A DNA stretch of 6,174 bases from Bacteroidales bacterium. GTDB lineage: Bacteria > Bacteroidota > Bacteroidia > Bacteroidales > JAOZTL01. The stretch spans positions 1-6,174 of the forward strand of contig JAOZTL010000207.1 in the NCBI GenBank assembly GCA_029942205.1, in the 5' to 3' direction. The position numbers and the translations under genes are program-made. The notes under the pieces are model-generated. The model saw nothing but the letters and a program-made list of their open reading frames with translations, searched no databases and was not told where the DNA came from. Positions 1 through 6,174 of the stretch are shown here, piece after piece. How positions within the stretch are numbered: the first letter of the stretch is position 1; every line of letters begins with the position of its first letter.

Positions 1-105
1 AGAGACAGTCGTTCTTCTATTTTTTTCTACAAAAATACAGATTTTTTTTGAGACCTTCCTTTTCTCTTTCTACTTTAAAAATCTTTTTTTCAGACAAAGA
101 AGATC

Positions 106-840
106 CTATTCGTCAAGTTTAATTTTATTTTTATCCAAGTAATTCTCGAAATTTGTATAATTATTTTTATTCTCAAAATACCTTCTCCAATGCAGACTGA
201 TTTTCTCCCAGCTATTCTTGCTCTTTTCCCAGTATTTTTTATTTTCAGACAATTGCCAGTAACGATTAAAATACGCTAGTTCTTCATCCAATTGATCTGG
301 TTCGGATAAAACTCCAACTGGCACTTCATGTACTAAGTAGCTAATATCTCTAGCAATTTTACTCATTAGTAATTGCAAGCTCGTTTGATTTTGATCTATA
401 TGAAACGATTTTTCAAAAAAATATGCTGTATCAAAATCTCTTTTTACACCAATCTTTTCTAGAAATTTCTTTTTCAGATTGAAATCTGAATAGAAAAATT
501 GTTCAAACTGCCCTATCCATTTAATTCCTTTTGCATTATTTTCTGTGAAATATTCAATGAGTCTATGAATAATAATTTCTTTAAAAAGAGGGTGTTGAAT
601 TCGGATAGTTTTACTGGACACCTCGTCTCCATTATTGAAAATAATTTGTGATTCTTCTTCAAACGTTAAATTACAAACATCTTCTATAAAGTGATTGACA
701 ATTATCTTTTGTTGAGTTTTTAAGTAAAAAATAAACTCTTTCAATAAAAGATTTGCTTTCTTTTTATTCCCACTCAATCTCACTTGGTTATATTCGTGCC
801 AAGGTTTCGTTATTTTATTATATTCCACAGAATCAATCAT
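106..840 (-). CDS. Hypothetical protein, 244 aa, AT-rich, family not recognised
   Basis: I do not recognise this family. The frame is open back to a GTG at 963 (285 codons), but I prefer the ATG at 840. It is preceded by AGGAAA immediately upstream, and the peptide from there (MIDSVEYNKI...) looks like an ordinary soluble protein. The 41 extra codons are Arg/Lys-rich and run through the large inverted repeat. From the ATG at 840 the protein has no signal peptide or membrane segment. It is rich in Lys, Asn, Phe, Tyr and Trp and looks mainly helical, with a conspicuous segment HPLFKEIIIHRLIEYF (83-98) and four Trp in the last 55 residues (194, 204, 211, 218). Several 60-base lines here hold clearly fewer G+C (9 of 60 at 121-180) than lines in the neighbouring genes (25 of 60 at 1021-1080, 30 of 60 at 3541-3600). 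This suggests a different origin. An accessory role such as immunity or phage defence is only a guess. Confidence 0.6.
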   Translation of the reverse strand: MIDSVEYNKITKPWHEYNQVRLSGNKKKANLLLKEFIFYLKTQQKIIVNHFIEDVCNLTFEEESQIIFNNGDEVSSKTIRIQHPLFKEIIIHRLIEYFTENNAKGIKWIGQFEQFFYSDFNLKKKFLEKIGVKRDFDTAYFFEKSFHIDQNQTSLQLLMSKIARDISYLVHEVPVGVLSEPDQLDEELAYFNRYWQLSENKKYWEKSKNSWEKISLHWRRYFENKNNYTNFENYLDKNKIKLDE

Positions 841-920
841 TTTCCTGCTTTGGTTATTATAAAAAGATGTGCGCATGCCAAGAAAGGCAGCGAAGCGTCT
901 TCTTTTTAAGCCTTTGAATA

Positions 921-1005
921 TTTGATGCTGCTTACGCATTGATATAAAATAATAATAAATCACTGATTATAAGAGTTTTTATACCAGTGCGTAAGCAATA
1001 TCAAA
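921..1005. repeat. Long imperfect inverted repeat (29-bp arms) just after the PLP gene
   Basis: The arms 921-949 and 977-1005 are reverse complements at 25 of 29 positions, around a 27-base centre. The perfect core is TGCTTACGCA (929-938) against its complement at 988-997. All four mismatches are transitions, so in RNA of either strand two become G-U pairs and two remain unpaired. The centre contains a second small palindrome, AATCA-C-TGATT (958-968). The structure starts 12 bases after the stop of the PLP gene, so it could protect or end that transcript. There is no run of U after the stem to make it a standard intrinsic terminator. A small non-autonomous mobile element is the alternative; the only flanking direct repeat seen is a weak AAGCC. 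Confidence 0.65.
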
Positions 1006-1016
1006 AAGAAAGCCCT

Positions 1017-2498
1017 CTATAAGGATTTTAAAACGCCTGTGCGCTCATTGAATTCGTTGATTAATTCATCCCAACGCCCAACTTGATGGAACATCGTATC
1101 CCAAATTTTGCGATCGTACCACAATTGCTCCAAGTCTTCCAACTCTTTGGCTTGTTGTTCTATCCACGTGAAATATTTCAAATTGTGTACCGCACGCCTG
1201 TCTTGATAATTTAACTCACGCATATTATCCACTCCTTGCCCTAGCATGCATCGGTCTAAATCACGAGCAGCTTGCATTTCGGTGTATGCTCCACGTTCTT
1301 CTGTTAATTCTTGAAGGCGTGATCCGTACATTTCTACCGAATCGGTAGCAATGGTTAGTATGATGTCGTCGCTGGTCATTTCGTAATATTTGGCTGTTTT
1401 GATTGCCGAAAGTAAATTCCCTATTCCTGAAATTCCTAATAAATGCAAGTTATCGACCAACTCAGCATCAATGCCTTGTGCTTTCAAATAAGCTTTTCCT
1501 TCGGGTTCGTTAAATAAACGTAACAAACGCATTGGATCTTCATCATCAATGGCAGTAATAGCATCGGTGTTTTTAGAGTTATGAATCCATGGAATATGCT
1601 TATCTCCAATACCTTCGATACGGTGTGCGCCAAATCCATTACGTAAAATGGTAGGGCATTGCAAGGCCTCCGAAGCAACCACTTTCAAATGAGGATGTAC
1701 GGTACGCAAGTAATCGCCAGCAGCAATCGTTCCTGCCGATCCTGTAGCCGAAATGTAGGCAGCCAATTGGCTATCGTCTGTTTTCAGCATGTCGTATACT
1801 TCTTCGATTGCATTACCTGTAATGTTGTAGTGCCATGCCGTGTTTCCAAATTCATCGAATTGATTAAAAATAACAATGTCGTCTCTCGTGCGGCGCAATT
1901 CCCAACATTTGTCATAAATTTCTTTCACATTCGATTCGCTTCCTGGCGTAGCAATTACTTCCGAGCCCACTTTGTCCCGTAGCCATTCAAAACGCTCACG
2001 ACTCATTTCTTCGGGTAATATCGATATTGATTCTGTTCCCATTAATTTAGAATCGAACGAGCCACCACGGCAATAATTTCCTGTAGAAGGCCATACTGCT
2101 TTGTGAAATGAAGGATCAAATTCGCCAGTAATAATGCGAGGTGCAAGGCATCCGTAAGCAGCACCTACTTTGTGCGAGCCCGTAGGAAACCACTTGCCCA
2201 CCATCAATACGATGCGTGCATCCACACCTGTAAGTGCTTTGGGCAATTCGATATAATTAGGCTTACCAAAAAGCCCGCCTGTTTCTTTTGCTTCATTTTT
2301 CCAGGTGATCCGAAATAAATTCAGAGGATTAAAATCCCATAAGCCAATGTTTTTCAATTGTTCTTTTACTTTCTCAGGGATTAGTTCCGGATTCTGTTGT
2401 TGTGCAAAAGTGGGTAAGATAATTTTGCGTTCACGATACCGTTGTACTGCATTTTCTAATGCTGCTTTATTCGTGATGTTTTCAATTGGTTGGATCAT
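1017..2498 (-). CDS. Fold-type II PLP-dependent enzyme (cysteine synthase/threonine dehydratase superfamily), long form, substrate unknown
   Basis: A 493-aa cytosolic protein with the signatures of the tryptophan synthase beta/cysteine synthase superfamily. TGSHK at 106-110 places the PLP Schiff-base lysine at Lys110. STGN (138-141) matches the substrate-carboxylate loop. ATGSAGT (251-257) matches the glycine-rich phosphate-binding loop. HRIEGIGDKHIP (292-303) resembles the HKIQGIG segment of CysK, and SGIGNLLSA (357-365) lies near the cofactor. At 493 residues it is well beyond the 300-350 of CysK or the roughly 400 of diaminopropionate ammonia-lyase (YgeX). It has about 90 extra N-terminal residues and a charged, helical, Trp-rich C-terminus (about 400-493). 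It follows ygfK on the same strand with its own candidate promoter. An elimination or replacement reaction on an amino-acid-like substrate is inferred from the fold and the context. The ATG at 2498 has no Shine-Dalgarno, only A/T-rich sequence. Confidence 0.85.
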   Translation of the reverse strand: MIQPIENITNKAALENAVQRYRERKIILPTFAQQQNPELIPEKVKEQLKNIGLWDFNPLNLFRITWKNEAKETGGLFGKPNYIELPKALTGVDARIVLMVGKWFPTGSHKVGAAYGCLAPRIITGEFDPSFHKAVWPSTGNYCRGGSFDSKLMGTESISILPEEMSRERFEWLRDKVGSEVIATPGSESNVKEIYDKCWELRRTRDDIVIFNQFDEFGNTAWHYNITGNAIEEVYDMLKTDDSQLAAYISATGSAGTIAAGDYLRTVHPHLKVVASEALQCPTILRNGFGAHRIEGIGDKHIPWIHNSKNTDAITAIDDEDPMRLLRLFNEPEGKAYLKAQGIDAELVDNLHLLGISGIGNLLSAIKTAKYYEMTSDDIILTIATDSVEMYGSRLQELTEERGAYTEMQAARDLDRCMLGQGVDNMRELNYQDRRAVHNLKYFTWIEQQAKELEDLEQLWYDRKIWDTMFHQVGRWDELINEFNERTGVLKSL

Positions 2499-2586
2499 AT
2501 AAATATGTATTTATTGGTGATTAATTTTATTTTTAAATTAGATTTAAGACCGTCACAACACTTCGTTAAATTATGAATTAAAAATA

Positions 2587-2618
2587 CAAATTTTCAACGA
2601 CTGATCTTAAACAAACAA
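2587..2618 (-). promoter_or_regulatory. Candidate Bacteroidota-type promoter for the PLP enzyme gene
   Basis: In the 275-bp AT-rich gap upstream of the PLP gene, the minus strand has AAAATTTG at 2594-2587. This is one mismatch from the phylum's -7 consensus TAnnTTTG. Upstream lie TTTG (2615-2612, spacer 17) and TTG (2618-2616, spacer 21), both usable as the -33 element. The start of transcription would fall near 2580, leaving a leader of about 80 bases. I found no convincing riboswitch or operator in that leader. In such AT-rich DNA a chance match is possible. Confidence 0.4.
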
Positions 2619-2761
2619 TGCTTTTCAATTTCATGTAAATCAAATAGCTACAGAAACTTAATAAATTATCAATATAAATCAGTAAGTTAAATTATAATCA
2701 AGCAGTGTAATAAATCATTAAAACATAGCTATATAAATGAGCAAAAATAATAAAACATACA

Positions 2762-2775
2762 AAGTCTGAAGACTT
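2762..2775 (-). terminator. Short hairpin at the ygfK stop, possible bidirectional terminator
   Basis: A perfect five-base stem, AAGTC/GACTT with a four-base loop, overlaps the ygfK TAA codon. Read on the minus strand it is preceded by an A-tract and followed by a loosely T-rich stretch. On the plus strand it is followed by ATTTTTTT, a better U-tract, but no plus-strand gene precedes it. The stem is short and low in GC, so termination strength is doubtful. Confidence 0.3.
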
Positions 2776-5700
2776 ATTTTTTTACCCAAACGGCTTTAGC
2801 TCCTTGCATAACGACATGCATTTGTGCTGCCAATTGCAATTTTATTTCATCAAATTCGCTTTCATTGATCGAATAATCTCGTATACGGAATGTTGTTTTA
2901 TCGATGGTGATGTCCGAATTGTTTTGAGAAAAAACCAGCTCATCGCTATGTTCTGTCAATTGATAATTTTGCTGATCGTCTTTGTAATGCAGCATGCTTT
3001 TGCTGTCTAAATAATAGCAAAAAATATCCGCATCAAAAGCCTTTCGATTCAGATACAAGTGAGGTTTTTCTCGGTATGGCGCACCCAACGATGGGCAGAA
3101 TGTTTCACAGTTTCCGCACTCATTACACCAGTCGGCAATGTGAATAATCTGTTGGGATTGTGTGATTTCGAAAATCGAGTCGTGAGGCGTTTGCAGCAAA
3201 TCGTCTTCAAACACCAGTTTTTGCAATTCGTAGCGAGCAGGCTCTACTTCGTAAGCAAATAAAGCTAAATTAGGACAAAGCGTGGTGCAAATATTACACA
3301 CTTCGTCGCAAAGCAAGCAGCGTGAAGCCTCCAGCATGGCTTGATTTTCTGTCAGTGCCTGGGATACTGGTTCAAAATTTCGGCGTTCATCCAAAGATGT
3401 TTCTGTGATTTTTTGAGCCGCCACACGTTTCGTTTTGCGCATCATTAAATGATGAACCGATTGCGAATACCTGCTTTGGTTCTGTTTCGTAATGAAGTTT
3501 TCGCCGTGTTTGGCGATGATGGCTTGCGCTGCTTTTCGCCCATCACCAATGGCATTAATGGCAGTAGAAGCACCACGCATGGCATCGCCTCCGATGAATA
3601 TTTTATCTAATTTGGTTTGGTAATTACCATCCGTTTGTAACGATGCTTGATCCACAAAATTAATATCCAAATCTTGCCCTACGGCAGGAATAAGCGTATC
3701 GAACGGAATCGTAAAACCAGAATCAGGAATTTCGATGGGGCGTGCTCGTCCGTCAGCACCTTTTTCACCCAATTGCATCCGCACGCATTGCAGCCAGTTG
3801 AGTTGTCCGTTTTCGGCACTTATTTTGACAGGCGACACCAATTCCATAATCTCCACGCCTTCTGCCATTACCGCTTTTATTTCGCCCAAGTCGGCAGGCA
3901 TTTGCTGAATCGTTCGTCGATACACAATGCTTACTTTTCCTTGTTTTCCTACCAATCGGTAAGCCGTGCGAGCGGCGTCCATAGCCGTATTTCCGCCACC
4001 AATAATGATGACTTGATCGCCTAGTTGTATTTTTTTATTGTTTTTCACATCAAACAAAAACTGCAATGGGTTTCTTACGTCTTCCGAGTTGATGCCTTCG
4101 ATGTGCAATTTGCTTGCAAGCTGTGCGCCTGCTGCCACAAAAACGGCATCGTTTGTTTCCTGCAATTCATTAAAAAAAGCAGTATTTACTTTTTGATTAT
4201 ATCGAATCGTAACGCCTTGTTCGATGATTAAATTCACGTCCAAATCCACGTCTGCGTCCGTCAATCGAAACGAAGGAATAGCACCAGATACCATGCCGCC
4301 ATGTTTTTCTTTTTGCTCATAAATCACCACAGAAAAGCCTGCTTTCGTTAGGTAATAAGCGCAAGACAAACCCGCAGGACCAGCACCAATTACTGCCACT
4401 TGTAATTTGTTTTTCTCGGTTACAGGTTTCAATTCTGCTTTGGCATTTTCACTCACAAAGCGTTTAATTTCTCGAATAAGTACAGGACTATCGTAATTGA
4501 TGCGTGTGCATTTGGTTTGGCACACGTGATCGCAAATTAATCCCGTAGTTACAGGAAAAGGGTTTGTGTCACGAATCACTTCCAATGCTTTGTCAAAATC
4601 GCCATTGGCAGTATGAAACATGTACATTGGAATGTTTTGATTTGTCGGGCAACTGTCTTCGCATGGTGCATACGCACAATCAAATAAGCCAAGTTCACGG
4701 CTTGTTTTGATACTCGGACTATGGATTTGTGTTTTCTGGTACTGTTTATCTGCAAGTGTTTGTGCTGCATAGTTTGCTAAATTATCCAATCCATTTAAAC
4801 TTACATCTTCGTGTTTATTATTATTATTTTGATTAATAAAATCATTAATCGAATACGATTTACGTGTGGCTTCCCGTAGGTTTTCGACATACTGTTGCAT
4901 GCGTCCATAGCCGCCTGGTTTCAGTAAATCCGAACAAACCGTAATCGGGTATAAATCACAAGCCAGCGTGTCGGTTACGTTGTCGGCGTGTATGCCTGCC
5001 GAGAAGCTTGCATCCAGTTTGCCGTCAAATTCTTGCTGTAATTTATGCGCAATATTAATAGAAATAGGATGCAAAATGCGCCCACTGGCGTACATCATTT
5101 TTTCTTTTGGATCGAATACCGTTTTATGGTTTTCGCTTTCAAGTGTATTCGTTAATTTGATACCAAATTCCACGCCTACTTCGTCTGCTTTCTGTTGTAA
5201 ATTACGGATAATAGCCGTTGCTTGCTCGTACTTTATATCATGCTCAAAAGCCTCATCGGGTACATAAGTATCAAAGCCCGATTGTTTGATAATGCCTTGT
5301 AGCGTTTCTTTTCCCAGCAAAGTAGGATTAAGCTTGATGGTGGTATGCAGTTTTTTTTCGGTAATTAAATAATTTCCAATTTGTTCTATTTCATCGGAAG
5401 GGCAGCCATGCATGGTCGAAAGCGTAATGTTATTCGACATCATAGGGCTTATTTTTAAATCAACCACTGGAGGATACAAATCTTTTATGTCCTCTATTTT
5501 TTGCTGCAACTCAATGGATGAGTCTTGCATTTTCGCAAAGAAGCGTTGTACATTTTCTTGTTGCATGCCAGCATAGTCATAGCCAGCACTCATGTTGAAA
5601 ATCATTCCCAATTGATCGGTATCGTTCCAGCCAAATTTATCGTGCAAAATGTGAATTAAAATCCATGCATTCAAGTATTGATCGATGGTTTCGTCTATTT

Positions 5701-6046
5701 TTAACTCTTGACTCCATTCGCAATTGTAGCCTTCGTCTTGCATGTCGATACACGGTTTGGATATTTCGAGTTCGTCTAGTGTTTGTATCGTTTTCAGCTC
5801 GATGTAGCGTGCGCCTACGAGCCATGCCGCAACAATGTTTTGTGCCAATTGCGAATGTGGACCAGCGGCAACTCCTAGAGGGCTTTCAAGCATTTGCCCA
5901 TAGCGATAGAAACGAAAAACTTCATCATACAATGGGACAAAAAATAGGTCTTCGGAAATTCCAAAAATATGTCTTTCTTTATTATGCTGATTTAGAGCTA
6001 AGCTCACTAGGTCTCTAAACGAAACGAGGCTAAAATGATCGGTCAT
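2774..6046 (-). CDS. ygfK: YgfK family multidomain Fe-S flavoprotein oxidoreductase ('putative selenate reductase subunit')
   Basis: A 1090-aa cytosolic protein, full length for YgfK (E. coli about 1030 aa). Residues 1-400 resemble a dihydroorotate dehydrogenase/PreA-like barrel, with SPLGVAAGP at 55-63, ELKT at 83-86, MHGCPSDEI at 212-220 and IKLNP at 237-241. An Asn-rich linker (406-410) follows. The GltD-like part starts with an Fe-S segment (Cys457, 462, 466, 505, 509, 513). It has an FAD motif GAGPAG (554-559) with Glu577, a second nucleotide motif GGGNTA (683-688) followed by YRR (709-711), which favours NADPH, and the closing FAD motif IGGD (818-821). The C-terminus carries CxxCxxxCxxCxxxCP (910-925) and a classical CxxCxxCxxxCP (974-985). 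The E. coli homologue lies in the yge/ygf cluster, and related clusters are tied to anaerobic urate/purine breakdown. The selenate-reductase name is not biochemically established and the substrate is unknown. The ATG at 6046 fits the expected family N-terminus (MTDHFSLVSF). No proper ribosome binding site is seen. Confidence 0.9.
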   Translation of the reverse strand: MTDHFSLVSFRDLVSLALNQHNKERHIFGISEDLFFVPLYDEVFRFYRYGQMLESPLGVAAGPHSQLAQNIVAAWLVGARYIELKTIQTLDELEISKPCIDMQDEGYNCEWSQELKIDETIDQYLNAWILIHILHDKFGWNDTDQLGMIFNMSAGYDYAGMQQENVQRFFAKMQDSSIELQQKIEDIKDLYPPVVDLKISPMMSNNITLSTMHGCPSDEIEQIGNYLITEKKLHTTIKLNPTLLGKETLQGIIKQSGFDTYVPDEAFEHDIKYEQATAIIRNLQQKADEVGVEFGIKLTNTLESENHKTVFDPKEKMMYASGRILHPISINIAHKLQQEFDGKLDASFSAGIHADNVTDTLACDLYPITVCSDLLKPGGYGRMQQYVENLREATRKSYSINDFINQNNNNKHEDVSLNGLDNLANYAAQTLADKQYQKTQIHSPSIKTSRELGLFDCAYAPCEDSCPTNQNIPMYMFHTANGDFDKALEVIRDTNPFPVTTGLICDHVCQTKCTRINYDSPVLIREIKRFVSENAKAELKPVTEKNKLQVAVIGAGPAGLSCAYYLTKAGFSVVIYEQKEKHGGMVSGAIPSFRLTDADVDLDVNLIIEQGVTIRYNQKVNTAFFNELQETNDAVFVAAGAQLASKLHIEGINSEDVRNPLQFLFDVKNNKKIQLGDQVIIIGGGNTAMDAARTAYRLVGKQGKVSIVYRRTIQQMPADLGEIKAVMAEGVEIMELVSPVKISAENGQLNWLQCVRMQLGEKGADGRARPIEIPDSGFTIPFDTLIPAVGQDLDINFVDQASLQTDGNYQTKLDKIFIGGDAMRGASTAINAIGDGRKAAQAIIAKHGENFITKQNQSRYSQSVHHLMMRKTKRVAAQKITETSLDERRNFEPVSQALTENQAMLEASRCLLCDEVCNICTTLCPNLALFAYEVEPARYELQKLVFEDDLLQTPHDSIFEITQSQQIIHIADWCNECGNCETFCPSLGAPYREKPHLYLNRKAFDADIFCYYLDSKSMLHYKDDQQNYQLTEHSDELVFSQNNSDITIDKTTFRIRDYSINESEFDEIKLQLAAQMHVVMQGAKAVWVKK

Positions 6047-6174
6047 TGTGGTGTATAATCTCCTGCTGATAAACCGGAAATAATTATTTCGCCACTTGCG
6101 TCAGATGTTATTGTGTTGGGGCCTTGAACGGAACCGTCGTTATACGTAACTTGATGATTTATACTGGCATCTAA
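6043..6174 (-). CDS. C-terminal end of a repeat-type (SprB/Ig-like) secreted surface protein, partial
   Basis: The minus strand is open from the window edge for 43 codons and stops at TGA (6045-6043). The stop lies inside the ATGA that also starts ygfK. The peptide contains the stretch SDASGEIIISGLSAGDYT, which resembles the ends of beta-sandwich repeats in very large Bacteroidota adhesins and gliding-motility proteins, where 'GLxAGxYT' is normally followed by another strand (xITVT...). Here it ends at once as PQ-stop. A protein of this class exported by the type IX secretion system would be expected to carry a C-terminal sorting domain of roughly 80-100 residues. None is present, so the gene looks truncated at its 3' end. 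The four-base overlap could allow translational coupling to ygfK, but a functional link between an adhesin and a cytosolic oxidoreductase is unexpected. The family assignment rests on one short repeat; the open frame itself is certain. Confidence 0.6.
   Translation of the reverse strand, partial: LDASINHQVTYNDGSVQGPNTITSDASGEIIISGLSAGDYTPQ

Noticed and set aside
30..37. A perfect TAnnTTTG (TATTTTTG) on the minus strand, a possible promoter for a gene left of the window
   Set aside because: There is no TTG/TTTG at the required distance upstream, and the region is made of A/T tracts where such matches are common.
856..861. TATAAT on the minus strand just upstream of the hypothetical gene as a -10 box
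   Set aside because: It would give an almost leaderless transcript, has no -35 partner and is not the promoter type of this phylum; a second TATAAT at 966-971 shows how easily it arises here.
892..907. GAAG-CGT-CTTC followed by TTTTT on the plus strand as an intrinsic terminator
   Set aside because: The stem is only four bases and no plus-strand gene leads into it.
3647..4024. Plus-strand open frames opposite ygfK and the PLP gene, the longest about 125 codons
   Set aside because: They lie entirely within well-supported minus-strand genes, and their products have Cys/Phe/Ser-rich composition without recognisable motifs, as expected of antisense shadows.
4811..4835. ATT/AAT trinucleotide run as a microsatellite
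   Set aside because: It is short and encodes the Asn-rich linker of YgfK between the barrel-like and GltD-like parts, where low complexity is unremarkable.
6060..6064. AGGAG on the minus strand upstream of the ygfK ATG as a ribosome binding site
   Set aside because: The spacing is 13 bases, longer than usual, and the bases are part of the Ala-Gly-Asp codons of the upstream repeat protein, so a chance match is more likely.

Overview
The window reads as a stretch of a Bacteroidota chromosome or metagenomic contig, probably from the Flavobacteriia/Sphingobacteriia side. Four things point there: an AT-rich composition, the absence of convincing Shine-Dalgarno sequences before the genes, a candidate TTG...AnnTTTG-type promoter, and an upstream reading frame that resembles the Ig-like/SprB-type repeats of large secreted surface proteins in this phylum. 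This placement is an inference, as there is no rRNA or marker gene here.

All recognisable genes lie on the minus strand, so transcription runs from the right end to the left. At the right edge (6043-6174) is the last 43 codons of a repeat-type surface protein. Its TGA stop overlaps the ATG of the next gene by four bases. Next comes a full-length ygfK homologue (2774-6046, 1090 aa). It is a multidomain iron-sulfur flavoprotein: a dihydroorotate-dehydrogenase-like N-terminal region, a GltD-like FAD/NAD(P)H module with an N-terminal Fe-S segment, and a C-terminal ferredoxin-like region. After a 275-bp AT-rich gap holding a candidate promoter comes a 493-aa fold-type II PLP enzyme (1017-2498) related to cysteine synthases but much longer. 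Twelve bases past its stop codon lies a long imperfect inverted repeat (921-1005). The last gene (106-840, or up to 963 if a less likely start is used) is an unrecognised, clearly AT-richer ORF of 244 aa. The first 105 bases hold only poly-T/A-rich sequence with no gene that I can support.

YgfK homologues are known from the E. coli yge/ygf cluster (ygeWXY, hyuA, ssnA, xdhD) and from anaerobic purine/urate breakdown clusters of gut bacteria. None of those partners is visible here. What is visible is YgfK next to an unassigned PLP lyase/synthase-like enzyme, possibly a minimal redox plus amino-acid-type PLP pair. The most notable loose ends are the abrupt end of the surface-repeat protein exactly at the ygfK start, the large palindrome behind the PLP gene, and the low-GC hypothetical gene.
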